A DNA stretch of 64,000 bases from Oceanobacillus limi (lineage in GTDB: Bacteria > Bacillota > Bacilli > Bacillales > Amphibacillaceae): the NCBI RefSeq assembly GCF_900111445.1, contig NZ_FOHE01000004.1, positions 124,001 to 188,000 of the forward strand. Direction: 5' to 3'. This document shows positions 24,677 to 32,985 of the stretch, in pieces. The translations under genes were made by a program, and so were the position numbers. The notes below the pieces were generated by a model that made no database searches, had not been told where the DNA came from, and worked only from the letters and a program-made list of their open reading frames with translations. How positions within the stretch are numbered: the stretch's first letter is position 1; the number at the start of each line of letters is the position of its first letter.

Positions 24677-25547
24677 CAATTCCTCCCTTATTCGAGCCAG
24701 TTAAGTAGACACATAGATCACTAGGAGCAACAGCAGAAACGGATATGCCTAAACGCTCCGCAGCATTCCGATCAAAGTTGTTTTTGACCACAACATACGA
24801 TTGATCCATACCAAGTTCTTGGCTATAAAGCACCTCTTTACCACCGATCCACTGTCGAACAATTGCTGACTGTCCAGTTAAACCAACTGCATATTCTTTC
24901 AAATCATCGATTGATTTGTGCATTAATTGCTTTCCTTCGTTAATCAATAAAACATCTTCCAATACATCCTCGATCTCATCCAAGTGGTGACTTGAAATAA
25001 TAATTGTTCGAGGGTGTGCTAGGTAATCTTTTAATAATGCCCGATAAAAATCTTTTCTTACGGCCGCATCCATACCGGTAGTTGGTTCGTCAAAAATTGT
25101 TAAGGCACACTTAGCAGATAGGCCTATTATCATATTAAATGTACTCTTTTTCCCTTTTGATAGCCTTTCATGAATTTGCTTCGGCTCAAACTGAAAGTAA
25201 TCAAACAATCGATTAGCCAACTCAACATCCCAATTCGGATAAAAAGTACTCGCTTCTTTCAGCAACTCTTGAAGCGTCAGTGAATTAGAAAAAGTCATAC
25301 CATCATCAACAAAAAGGCTATTAGCCGAAACCATAAGATTGTTAAAAGGACGTTTTGAAAACACTTGAACCTCTCCTGAAGTTTCCTTCCACAGACCGGC
25401 TAGTATCTTTAAAAGGGTTGTCTTCCCTGCCCCATTTCTACCAATTAATCCAGTAATCTTGTTTTCCTCAATCTCAAAACTCAACTCGTCTAAAGCTTTT
25501 ATACCTTTATGCTCTTTGGTTACATCATGACATTTGATTACTTTCAT
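24645..25547 (-). CDS. ABC transporter ATP-binding protein (YtrB-like)
   Basis: ATPase of 300 residues with Walker A GRNGAGKTT (about 36-44), signature RLSKGKKST, a Walker B reading LTIFDEPTTGMD and the switch His in ISSHHLDE. As in YtrB and other GntR-linked ABC proteins, the signature is not LSGGQ and Gln is replaced. A C-terminal extension of about 80 residues follows the core. Its GTG/ATG start overlaps the end of the GntR gene by four bases. The operon order is regulator, ATPase, permease, accessory protein. Confidence 0.93.
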   Translation of the reverse strand: MKVIKCHDVTKEHKGIKALDELSFEIEENKITGLIGRNGAGKTTLLKILAGLWKETSGEVQVFSKRPFNNLMVSANSLFVDDGMTFSNSLTLQELLKEASTFYPNWDVELANRLFDYFQFEPKQIHERLSKGKKSTFNMIIGLSAKCALTIFDEPTTGMDAAVRKDFYRALLKDYLAHPRTIIISSHHLDEIEDVLEDVLLINEGKQLMHKSIDDLKEYAVGLTGQSAIVRQWIGGKEVLYSQELGMDQSYVVVKNNFDRNAAERLGISVSAVAPSDLCVYLTGSNKGGIDDVFNSRNVR

Positions 25548-25927
25548 TTTCCTGCCTCCTTACGTTCCTTTATAGCGGTTTGTATCATTTCGACTAACTC
25601 CTCCTCTGTAACTTCCAACCTCTCAGATTCCTGAACAACTTCGTGAATTAGCCCTTTCAGCTTTCGATTTTTCCGTTTATCCACAATAATCGCTTTTGCG
25701 TTTGGAGAAACAAACTTCCCAAGCCCTCTCTTGTTGTAAAGAATATTTTCCTCATAGAGTAAATTTAGTCCTTTTGCTGCAGTTGCTGGATTTATCGTAA
25801 ATAAATCAGCAAGTTTGTATTGAGAATAAACCTTTTCATCTTCTCTAAAATTCCCATTTAAAATTTCTGTTTCAATCCATTCAGAAATCTGGATATATAT
25901 TGGCTTTGAACCGTCCGTATTTATCAT
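25544..25927 (-). CDS. GntR-family regulator, YtrA subfamily
   Basis: A 127-residue repressor. The N-terminal winged helix (PIYIQISEWIETEIL through GLGKFVSP, about 9-75) is typical of GntR. The effector part is the very short two-helix YtrA type, which mainly dimerises. It leads the ABC operon and overlaps the ATPase gene. It most likely represses its own operon through the inverted repeat TACATTA-N6-TAATGTA just downstream of the -10 box. Confidence 0.93.
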   Translation of the reverse strand: MINTDGSKPIYIQISEWIETEILNGNFREDEKVYSQYKLADLFTINPATAAKGLNLLYEENILYNKRGLGKFVSPNAKAIIVDKRKNRKLKGLIHEVVQESERLEVTEEELVEMIQTAIKERKEAGK

Positions 25928-25959
25928 CAGATGACAAACCCTCCCTCCGACCGATGTAG

Positions 25960-26007
25960 TACATTAGTGTTGTAATGTAGTATACAATATTAACATATGC
26001 GATACAA
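25960..26007 (-). promoter_or_regulatory. Promoter and inverted-repeat operator of the YtrA-type operon
   Basis: Leftward sigma-A promoter: -35 TTGTAT (26002-26007), 17-bp spacer, -10 TATACT (25979-25984). The perfect inverted repeat TACATTA-N6-TAATGTA (25960-25979) begins at the -10 box and covers the expected start of transcription, a good place for repression by the GntR-type protein encoded directly downstream. Confidence 0.75.
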
Positions 26008-26024
26008 GTTTAAAAAGCACAAAA

Positions 26025-26050
26025 AAAGCCTCCTAAATATAGAAGACTTT
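26025..26050 (-). terminator. Terminator after the rRNA methyltransferase and broken small gene
   Basis: Read leftward, AAAGTCTTCT pairs with AGGAGGCTTT (two G-T wobbles) over a six-base loop and is followed by TTTT. It lies about 20 bp after the end of the frameshifted small gene, suggesting that gene was once part of the transcription unit. Confidence 0.65.
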
Positions 26051-26070
26051 TTAAATCGTATTAAATGAAT

Positions 26071-26243
26071 TCATTTTTTCCTTTCGGCCAATGCAAAACC
26101 TAGAAACCCAATTCCCATACCTACTAATGTACCGCACCTACATTATCCAAAAACATCCCAAGTCCAATTCCAAGAAACATACACCCAATGAATATCATTC
26201 CAGACAATGCTATACGGCTGGAACGACTTTGAGTTTCAGTAGT
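26071..26243 (-). pseudogene. Second small two-helix membrane protein, frameshifted and without clear start
   Basis: Directly after the methyltransferase stop, a frame reads a hydrophobic helix (MIFIGCMFLGIGLGMFLDN) and ends at TAG. The next frame carries on as GTLVGMGIGFLGFALAERKK to TGA at 26071. One extra base within a GG on this strand rejoins them. The layout mirrors the broken gene at 22943-23088, so the two are paralogues. No start codon with a ribosome binding site is visible; only a TTG at 26207 and an ATG at 26198 are available. Confidence 0.6.
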
Positions 26244-27443
26244 CTAACTTATTTTTTCAACAAATAATACTTTAAGGTAATTTCCTTCAGGATATTCTTG
26301 AACCGTTCGAAAGTCCACCGGCAACTGATAAGCTTCAAGAATTTTATATTTGTCACCAGATTCGTTAAACGCTTGTTCAACAAAACCTTTAAACTTCTTC
26401 ATACCAAAAGTAGCATTATTAGTGGAAGCTACAATTACACCATTCTTCTCCGTAACTGAAATAGCATCCTTCAATAACCCTGGGTAGTCTTTTGCTGCGC
26501 TAAATGTTCGCTTTTTAGACCGTGCAAAGCTTGGCGGATCTAAAATAACTAGGTCATACGTCAATTTTTTTCGATTAGCATATTTGAAGTAGTCAAAAAC
26601 GTCCATAACAACAATATCATGAAGCTCAAAATCAATCCCATTGGCACTAAATTGTTCAATTGTTTTACTTTTACTTCGTTTTGCCAAGTCAACACTTGTC
26701 GTTTTGTTTGCACCACCTAATGCTGCAGCAATAGAAAATGCCCCTGTATAGGAAAACGTGTTTAGAACATTTTTGTCTAGAGCATATTTTTCCCGAATTA
26801 CACTTCTAACGTCCCGCTGATCTAAAAATATTCCTACCATGGCTCCTTCATTTAAATAAACTGCATAATTCATACCATTTTCTTTCACAATTATCGGGAA
26901 TTCACCACGATCTCCCTTAACAAAATCATCATCATTAATATACTTTCCTTTGGTGTCAAAACGTTTTTTCTCATAAATAGCTTTGTAATCAGTAAGCTCA
27001 TCTAAGGCACGAATTACTTGATCTTTGAAAGAATAGACTCCCTCACTATACCAGTTGATTAAATAATAACCATCAAAATAGTCAATGGTAAGCCCACCTA
27101 TCCCATCGCCTTCTCCATTAAATATCCGAAAAGCGTTCGTCTCTTCACTTTTATAAAAAGCATTCCGTCGATCTATTGCCGTTTCCATCCTAGACTTAAA
27201 AAATAGGAAATCAATTTTTTCTCCTTTATTGTGGGAAAGCACCCATCCTATTCCTTTGTTTTGAATCCCATAATAACCCTTTGCAATAAACTGACCATTT
27301 TGATCAATTAAATTGATGATACTCCCCTCTTGTTTAAGTACGCTATAATTACGAACAGCATCTTTATGTATTAATGGATAGTGATTTTTAAACTTTTTTT
27401 CATGTTTCGCATTCACAAATAGGTCCATTTCTTTTTTCATCAT
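26244..27443 (-). CDS. RlmI-like class I SAM-dependent rRNA methyltransferase
   Basis: A 399-residue RNA methyltransferase of the RlmI/RlmK/YwbD group. The N-terminal 75 residues form a PUA RNA-binding domain. The middle resembles the EEHUD linker, and the C-terminal half is the Rossmann catalytic domain with NTFSYTGAFSIAAA (SAM loop), SVDLAKRS and the DPPSFA motif near the active site. By family the substrate should be 23S rRNA and the product a methylated base, but the exact nucleotide is not predictable. It starts ATGATG behind a weak GGGTGAC. It is followed without a gap by the remains of a small membrane protein gene. Confidence 0.92.
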   Translation of the reverse strand: MMKKEMDLFVNAKHEKKFKNHYPLIHKDAVRNYSVLKQEGSIINLIDQNGQFIAKGYYGIQNKGIGWVLSHNKGEKIDFLFFKSRMETAIDRRNAFYKSEETNAFRIFNGEGDGIGGLTIDYFDGYYLINWYSEGVYSFKDQVIRALDELTDYKAIYEKKRFDTKGKYINDDDFVKGDRGEFPIIVKENGMNYAVYLNEGAMVGIFLDQRDVRSVIREKYALDKNVLNTFSYTGAFSIAAALGGANKTTSVDLAKRSKSKTIEQFSANGIDFELHDIVVMDVFDYFKYANRKKLTYDLVILDPPSFARSKKRTFSAAKDYPGLLKDAISVTEKNGVIVASTNNATFGMKKFKGFVEQAFNESGDKYKILEAYQLPVDFRTVQEYPEGNYLKVLFVEKIS

Positions 27444-27550
27444 GTCACCCTACCCTTGTCTATTGCTATATACCACATTATTAACATTACCGTAAATCAC
27501 ATCGGCATACAGTACTTCATATTCTACACGGAAAAAAATAAAAAGAAAAA

Positions 27551-27573
27551 GGTAGCCTTTAACATACGCTACC
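27551..27573 (-). terminator. Terminator after the broken acetyltransferase gene
   Basis: GGTAGC pairs with GCTACC over an 11-base loop. Read leftward it is followed by TTTTTCTTTTTATTTTT, a strong T tract. Confidence 0.75.
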
Positions 27574-27608
27574 ATAATGAATGATAAACTCCTATATTCT
27601 ATAGTTTT

Positions 27609-28429
27609 CTAAACTACGTTATCAGCTCTTACCCAAATCGATTTTGTATAGGTAATATTCATTCCCGCTTTTTCCATATTAGACTGACTTACACTTCCAT
27701 ATGCAGCTTGACCAACCATAAATGAACACCCCATATCTTTTGCATCTTCCACGCGGCGGTTTATTAAGGCGCGATGCACACCTTTATTTCGAAATTCTGG
27801 AACAGTTGCTGATGCAGCAAGCATGCCAAAAGCCCCCTTCCTAAACAGCACCCCAATCCCCGCAGGTATTTTATCTACATAGGCGATGTAAAAACGCCAT
27901 CCTGCCTTGTTATGTAAAACTTTATTGTTAACAGCAACGAATTCTTTTAAAAAACTTGGCATCGCAAAGCCTCTAACATATAGATCAGCGAATCGATTGA
28001 AATCATTTCTTTCTAAAGCCTTAATGGAAATCCCAGTGAAAGGATTAGTACTATCTATTTGATTAATTGAACGATGAACGATGTATGAAAAGCATGTTGA
28101 TAAAATCCTTTTTGGTAAATCAATTTAAACAGCTCAGAACTAGCTCCAACTGGGGTGATCTCAAATTGAGTAGGGATGCCACGTTTCTCATAGAATTTTA
28201 TAATAGGATCTACATAACCCAGACTATCCCCCGATATTCCCTTTACCGTATTATAGGATGGTCCAGGGATTTGCTTCGCTGAAAAAGCTGTCGCACCTCC
28301 AAAATCCTTCAACTCTACTCCCATCGGGTTACCAGGTTGTGCTTCAATACTTGAGAGTCTAGACTTGAAAAGTTCTATCTCTGACTTCTCTATTTCAACA
28401 GCAAGCTCCTTCGTCGGTAAACCACTCAT
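27609..28429 (-). pseudogene. GNAT-family N-acetyltransferase split by a one-base frameshift
   Basis: Two adjacent frames together form one acetyltransferase of about 273 residues. The first (28055-28429, starting MSGLPTKELAVEIEKSE behind AAAGGAGG) ends QLIK then TAG. The second continues in the next frame through STNPFTGISIKALERND into the 117-residue part ending at 27609, which carries the acetyl-CoA loop region FRNKGVHRALINRR. The break is at a TTT on the plus strand (28058-28060); a fourth T restores QLIKIDSTNPF. It is either a recent frameshift or a sequencing error. It lies just downstream of another acetyltransferase gene. Confidence 0.8.
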
Positions 28430-28446
28430 CGATTTCCTCCTTTACA

Positions 28447-28977
28447 TTAGTCTACTCCAACATTTGTACTCCTTCTTTCTAATAGAACAACATCACGCCA
28501 TACGCCATTTAACTTACCAATCCGCTTTCTAACTCCAACTTTTTCAAATCCATATTTTTCATGGAGATGAATACTTGTCTTATTCTCTGGGAAAATACCA
28601 GCTTGCAAGGTCCAAAAGCCCTTTTGCTCACTTTCGTTAATAATTTCACGTAGTAATAAACTTCCTAATCCTTTTCCAACGCTTTTTTGAGATAAATAAA
28701 TACTTACTTCAGCCGCACCTTGATAAGCAGTTTTTTTGGAAATCGGGGATAAAGCAGCCCAACCAATAACCGTACCATTTTCACGCACAACCAGTCGGCA
28801 ATCATTTAAATGTCCACGATGCCATTCATCCCATGTCGGTGCTTCTGTATCAAATGTAGCATTACCTGTTTGAATTCCTTCAATATAAATATCGCGTACT
28901 TCGTCCCAATCCTCCGCTTCCATCTCTTCTATAATGATTGTTGAATTATCCATTTGTACCAAGCTCACTTTCTGCAT
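28447..28977 (-). CDS. GNAT acetyltransferase, phosphinothricin-acetyltransferase-like
   Basis: N-acetyltransferase of 176 residues similar to the Pat/YwnH group, which acetylate phosphinothricin, methionine sulfoximine or related amino acids. Visible motifs are IYIEGIQTGNATFDTEAPTW near the start, IGWAALSPIS, the acetyl-CoA loop KSVGKGLGSLLL, and NKTSIHLHEKYGFEKVGV near the end. The start at 28977 lacks a strong ribosome binding site; the ATG eight codons in (MDNSTIIIEE) is an alternative. It is followed closely by the split GNAT gene, so the two were probably cotranscribed. Confidence 0.9.
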   Translation of the reverse strand: MQKVSLVQMDNSTIIIEEMEAEDWDEVRDIYIEGIQTGNATFDTEAPTWDEWHRGHLNDCRLVVRENGTVIGWAALSPISKKTAYQGAAEVSIYLSQKSVGKGLGSLLLREIINESEQKGFWTLQAGIFPENKTSIHLHEKYGFEKVGVRKRIGKLNGVWRDVVLLERRSTNVGVD

Positions 28978-29012
28978 GATCTACTTTCTAAACAATAGTA
29001 ATATAATACACT

Positions 29013-29336
29013 GGAACCAAACTATGCTCCAGTAGCATTATACCGACCATTTAGTGGAATGAGGTTCCAACTCGCTTTTGATGAGGATCCTGGTTCCGTT
29101 ATATGACAAAAATACCGCCCGAACTTGAAGTATGAGGTCCTCGTTCCTCTATTAGACATAAATCAGTGAAAATTGCACTAAGAATTGGTTAATAAAGGAT
29201 CGAGGTTCCTAAACCTTGCTCCAGACACGTAATTTCAACCATTTAGCGGAATGAGGTTCCACTTCTTCTTTTGATGGGGACCATCCTCATTCTACTCATT
29301 GGACCCAATTGTCGTTAACTGAGTCTTGTTTTCCTA
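29013..29336. repeat. Dispersed intergenic repeat, copy B
   Basis: Second copy of the three-copy family. It shares with copies A and C the blocks TTTAGYGGAATGAGGTTCC, GACAAAAATACCGCCC, CCTCTATTAGACATAAATCAG, AATAAAGGA followed by GAGGTTCC, and TTGGACCCAAT, in the same order and strand. It is the most diverged copy. It separates an acetyltransferase gene from the HAAS-domain gene, both leftward. Confidence 0.85.
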
Positions 29337-29354
29337 CCAAAGAAGAATGATCGT

Positions 29355-30359
29355 TTATCCTTTTTTCGATTTCACAAAACCACTTACTACATCTATCACT
29401 AGGCCAATAATAAGGATTACAATGATCCAGTTAGTTGAATGTGTCCATATTTGATTGATAACTTGATATCCATCGCTCCCTTTAGTAACAATCCCCGCCT
29501 CTGTTAATTCCATCATAAAGTTTGGATTCCAAAAAGAAGTTTGTGTTATAAGGATGATGATCCCTATTATTGTAATTAAATGGATAAAAAATGTAAAAAC
29601 GACAAGTTTTAAATTCCATTTTCCAAAAATAATTTTTAACACTTCCATGGCGATAGAAAGTCCCAGTATAACTAATATAAAAGGTAGGTAGGTTGATATT
29701 TCATTTTCATTGAGAAAAGGAATTACCCGAATCGGTTCTTCTTCATTGAATACAAAAACACCAAAGTAGTTACTTGAAAATAAGAAAAGAACCATAGCGA
29801 AAACATAAAAAACGATACTTATAATTGGTTCACGACGCTTTATATCAAGCTTCGGATCGGGAACTGGTGGCAGTTCTGATGGTTCCCACTGTTTTTCCAC
29901 TTTGCTATCTTGAGCTTTATCTTTATTGGAATACTCGACCATCATAAACACGAAAGTAACCCATCCAAACGCAGACGGACCAGCAGAAACAATGGATACA
30001 ATAAAATCAATAAAATGATCCAGTATACCTACTGGATATACCACTGATTGAATGATGAAAACTATACCCATTGCTCCTAATAAAGAAAATAGTACAATCT
30101 TTAAGACCGTGAGATAGGAATCAAACAATTCAGGGCCAATCAGGTAGTTATTTACACCTCGGTATCGCTGTGCTAGTTCCTTAGGATTTCCTAGCTCGAT
30201 CAACACCTCTTTAACCACTTCCATTTTACTACTTTCGTGATTGGAACGTTCTTCTACCATGTCTTCGATTAATCCCCGAAGTTCTATTGCGATATCTTCC
30301 CGTTGTTTCTCCGGCAGTCGCTGGGTAACAGCATATACATAGCGTTCAATCACTTCCAT
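29355..30359 (-). CDS. HAAS-domain membrane protein paired with PadR
   Basis: A 334-residue protein with an N-terminal HAAS-type helical domain (about 1-75; ELRGLIEDMVEERS and LGNPKELAQRYRG) and then about six membrane helices in two groups around a soluble stretch (about 155-185). Such proteins are always encoded beside PadR regulators. They are thought to carry signals between the membrane and PadR, though the mechanism is unproven. ATG 30359 follows AAGGGGGG; the GTG six codons earlier overlaps it. The gene overlaps the end of the PadR gene by 14 bp. Confidence 0.85.
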   Translation of the reverse strand: MEVIERYVYAVTQRLPEKQREDIAIELRGLIEDMVEERSNHESSKMEVVKEVLIELGNPKELAQRYRGVNNYLIGPELFDSYLTVLKIVLFSLLGAMGIVFIIQSVVYPVGILDHFIDFIVSIVSAGPSAFGWVTFVFMMVEYSNKDKAQDSKVEKQWEPSELPPVPDPKLDIKRREPIISIVFYVFAMVLFLFSSNYFGVFVFNEEEPIRVIPFLNENEISTYLPFILVILGLSIAMEVLKIIFGKWNLKLVVFTFFIHLITIIGIIILITQTSFWNPNFMMELTEAGIVTKGSDGYQVINQIWTHSTNWIIVILIIGLVIDVVSGFVKSKKG

Positions 30360-30708
30360 TCTTCTTCCCCCCTTCACCTTTTAGTAATCCATCTAGACTG
30401 CTTACAATCCCATTCCACTCATCACACAATTGCTGAAAGACTTGTTTTCCTAAGTCGCTTAGAAGATAGTACTTTCTAGGTCTAGCTTCATTTGTATCCC
30501 ATTCACTCATTAGCAACCCCTGCTTTTCCAGCCTTCTTAATAACGGATAAAGTGTCCCAGCTTCTACTTGAATGCCTTTATCATTTAATTTAGAGACCAG
30601 CGAATAACCATATTGCGGTTCGGATAGCTGACTTAACACACCGATCGTAATCGTTCCCCTACGTAATTCCTGCATCACCTTATCAATGTGCACCGTAACA
30701 TCACTCAT
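30346..30708 (-). CDS. PadR-family transcriptional regulator
   Basis: A 120-residue PadR repressor. The winged helix includes LRRGTITIGVLSQL, the family signature YGYSLVSKL, and the wing GTLYPLLRRLEKQGLL; a short C-terminal dimerisation helix follows. It heads a two-gene operon with the HAAS membrane protein. The promoter carries two direct repeats of AATAATGTGC flanking the -35 box, suitable for autorepression. The physiological trigger is unknown. Confidence 0.92.
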   Translation of the reverse strand: MSDVTVHIDKVMQELRRGTITIGVLSQLSEPQYGYSLVSKLNDKGIQVEAGTLYPLLRRLEKQGLLMSEWDTNEARPRKYYLLSDLGKQVFQQLCDEWNGIVSSLDGLLKGEGGKKNGSD

Positions 30709-30727
30709 TCAATCAACTCCTAAAATC

Positions 30728-30769
30728 ATTATAGTGTATGACGCACATTATTGTAAAGTGCACATTATT
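30728..30769 (-). promoter_or_regulatory. Promoter of the first PadR operon with repeated GCACATTATT boxes
   Basis: Leftward promoter: -35 TTTACA (30752-30757), 18-bp spacer, -10 TATAAT (30728-30733). GCACATTATT occurs twice on the plus strand, at 30743-30752 inside the spacer and at 30760-30769 upstream, 17 bp apart. The repeats are plausible PadR binding sites. Confidence 0.7.
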
Positions 30770-30782
30770 TTACTTCATAAAA

Positions 30783-30830
30783 AACGGTGCCAGGCACCTG
30801 TCGAATGTTCGACAAGTGCCTGGCACCGTT
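30783..30830. repeat. 48-bp near-perfect palindrome (GGTGCCAGGCAC type)
   Basis: AACGGTGCCAGGCAC (30783-30797) pairs with GTGCCTGGCACCGTT (30816-30830). After one mismatch the stem continues with TGTCGAA/TTCGACA to a two-base loop. It overlaps the TAA of the metallopeptidase-like gene and can end its transcript. A partial match (GTGACAGGCACC) lies near 39529. The sequence looks like a short palindromic repeat dispersed in the genome. Confidence 0.75.
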
Positions 30831-31932
30831 AATAAAATTCTCCATTTTCCACGGATAGGTTATAAATGTTTTCTAGTATTCGCGTTCGTAACGCCACTAA
30901 TTCATCGTATTGATAAAAGAAACGTATTTTTTCGTACTTCATTTCGGATCCTTCTTCAACTTCAGTACGATCCATCATGATAAAAAAGGTAAATGCCTCT
31001 GCTATATCCTCTTCAGGATTGGTTCCTTGATAGCTATTAAAAAAGCGCTCTTCATGATGAAAGAAAAAATCTTCATAATCACGCTCAGCAGCCCAGTCAA
31101 TCTGAACGAATTCGTTAAATATATCATCCCAGAATTGCTGATAATAGGCAAATAAGTAACTCGATTCATCAACACAACCCCAACCATAGGATACAAAATA
31201 AGTAGAACACGCTTCTTCTGCTTCCTTCCACACATCCTCTTCCTCTGAAAGGTAAACTTCTTCATCTATGGATACTTGTTGTTCTCCCAAAGTTAGAACA
31301 TGGCCAAATTCATGAATCAACGTCGCTTTTATTAATGGGTGATATTCTCCAACATTGTGTGAAATCATGAATAGAGTATCTTCAAGGTTTTCTTCGTCTC
31401 TCCCAATTCCTAAAACAAAATCTTCCCCAGTATCTGTCCAATATACGCTTTTTAGTGATTCACGGTACTCTACTGGGATCATGTTCGAAAAAACATACCA
31501 ATATTCTTGAACAGTTTCTATTCCTCTCTGATAATTAGAATCACCACTCGGAAAGGTATCTTCATCGTCTAAATTATGTTCTGTTTCTACTAATTCCTCT
31601 AAATGATCTTCTGGACTAATTTCGTAATAAAAAATATCCTTCCAATGGTTTTGTTCTTGTTGAAAAGAAAAATCGAAATCTCTTTTGGATTGATCAAGAT
31701 ACCATTCTAAATACTTATCATTTACTTCTTGGAAGCAATCTCCTCGTATCAATATATCTTTTACTTTTGTACAATCTGCTCCTGATGCCTTGTAATTTTC
31801 AAAGATACTATTTGCTTTGGATCCTGAACTAAATTCACTCTGACTATTACTAATTTCATCGCTAAAGCTATTAATAAGAAAAAACATTCCTAGTCCACCA
31901 ACAACGATGACCACCATTAAAATCTTCTTCAT
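30829..31932 (-). CDS. Secreted or membrane-anchored putative zinc metallopeptidase
   Basis: A 367-residue protein with one N-terminal hydrophobic segment (about 3-20) that serves as signal or anchor. The likely zinc site is HEFGH at about residue 208, in TLIHEFGHVLTLG, and a downstream EDIAEAFTFFIM (about 312-323) has the Glu spacing of gluzincin third ligands. Three or more Cys are present, which suits an exported protein. The rest is very acidic and unlike families I can name. It is transcribed alone and ends in the palindrome at 30783. Protease activity is inferred from the motifs only. Confidence 0.75.
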   Translation of the reverse strand: MKKILMVVIVVGGLGMFFLINSFSDEISNSQSEFSSGSKANSIFENYKASGADCTKVKDILIRGDCFQEVNDKYLEWYLDQSKRDFDFSFQQEQNHWKDIFYYEISPEDHLEELVETEHNLDDEDTFPSGDSNYQRGIETVQEYWYVFSNMIPVEYRESLKSVYWTDTGEDFVLGIGRDEENLEDTLFMISHNVGEYHPLIKATLIHEFGHVLTLGEQQVSIDEEVYLSEEEDVWKEAEEACSTYFVSYGWGCVDESSYLFAYYQQFWDDIFNEFVQIDWAAERDYEDFFFHHEERFFNSYQGTNPEEDIAEAFTFFIMMDRTEVEEGSEMKYEKIRFFYQYDELVALRTRILENIYNLSVENGEFY

Positions 31933-32060
31933 CCAGCCCCCCCACGCTCATACTTTCCTATACTACGGTACAGAAGGAAAATAGTTTCAAACACATCCCA
32001 TTTGACTGTTTGTTCAGAATATTATATAATATATAATTAAAAATTTGAAAGGAGGTAAAC

Positions 32061-32249
32061 ATGAGGAAAGGAATTTATCGATTTATCATCATTGTCATCT
32101 TATTAGCCGGCATTATTATTTACCTCGGAATAAATAATACATTATCTTCTTTGTCCATACCCTCAACTGGATTAAACAAGCTAACGAAACCGACTTTTGA
32201 AAACCAAGAAATCATTGAAATTAAAGATTACGACGATGGTACGACCTAG
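32061..32249 (+). CDS. Short single-helix membrane or secreted peptide
   Basis: A 62-residue protein. Basic MRKGIYRF is followed by a hydrophobic helix (about 8-27), then a polar tail that ends acidic (EIKDYDDGTT). GAAAGGAGG sits seven bases before the ATG, a near-ideal signal, so I believe it is translated. No cysteine lipobox is present. The function is unknown. It is divergent from the metallopeptidase-like gene and about 100 bp upstream of yqxD. Confidence 0.65.
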   Translation: MRKGIYRFIIIVILLAGIIIYLGINNTLSSLSIPSTGLNKLTKPTFENQEIIEIKDYDDGTT

Positions 32250-32355
32250 AGATTAAATATAAGTATACTACTCCACCAAACTTCATGCTCCTAACAGTTG
32301 ACAAATGAATTTCGGTTCGATTAGATAAAAGTAATATTAATTTAGGAGATAGCAC

Positions 32356-32808
32356 ATGAAAATTTATGTTGATGCGGATGCAAGCCCAGTAAAGGATATC
32401 GTGATTACAGTAGCAAAAAAAGTCGGCCTCCATGTTGTTCTCGTAAAAAGCTTTAGCCACTTTTCTCACGATGAAGAAGTTGCAGGTGTTGAAACAGTAT
32501 ATGTAGACACTGGAGCAGATGCTGCAGATTATCGAATTATGCAAATGGCTCAAAAAAACGATATCATTATTACACAGGATTACGGATTAGCCTCTTTAGG
32601 ACTTGGAAAAGGGTGCATTGTTTTACACCATAAAGGTTTTGCTTATACAAATGAAAATATTGACCGTTTGTTACAAACAAGGCATGCTAGCGCTAAGGCT
32701 AGAAGAAGTGGCCAAAAAACTAAGGGGCCTAAACCTTTTACCGACACCGAAAGACAAAAATTCAAAGAACTACTAGAGGAAACAATCATTCAACACAAAA
32801 ATGAGTAA
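32356..32808 (+). CDS. yqxD: YqxD/YaiI family protein (UPF0178, DUF188)
   Basis: A 150-residue member of the DUF188 family, related to PIN-like nucleases. The start [16 protein letters not shown] carries the invariant acidic residues. [13 protein letters not shown] and [11 protein letters not shown] are the other conserved blocks, and the basic segment [15 protein letters not shown] closes the domain. The molecular function is not established. TAGGAG precedes the ATG. A strong palindromic terminator follows about 75 bp downstream. Confidence 0.92.
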   Translation: MKIYVDADASPVKDIVITVAKKVGLHVVLVKSFSHFSHDEEVAGVETVYVDTGADAADYRIMQMAQKNDIIITQDYGLASLGLGKGCIVLHHKGFAYTNENIDRLLQTRHASAKARRSGQKTKGPKPFTDTERQKFKELLEETIIQHKNE

Positions 32809-32884
32809 GCGATGGAAAGAATCGTCTTTCACCTTGATTTTTATCCTCTTCAGCGAAAGTTATATACTAACAGAACGAGCTTCA

Positions 32885-32912
32885 AAAACCCCATTATCGA
32901 TAATGGGGTTTT
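32885..32912. terminator. Bidirectional terminator (28-bp perfect palindrome)
   Basis: AAAACCCCATTATC joins directly to its reverse complement GATAATGGGGTTTT. It lies between the convergent yqxD and LysM-GH18 genes and has an A/T tract on both sides, so it can terminate both. Confidence 0.88.
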
Positions 32913-32985
32913 AATGATTCCTACTAAAATCTTCGAATACGAAAATTTTCTTGTAAGACCGGCCAATTTTGTGGAAATGAACTTC

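Noticed and set aside
22943-28429. A classical minus-one slippery heptamer explaining the frameshifts
   Set aside because: No X-XXY-YYZ heptamer followed by a stable structure is seen at the junctions. Single-base loss in homopolymers explains all of them more simply.
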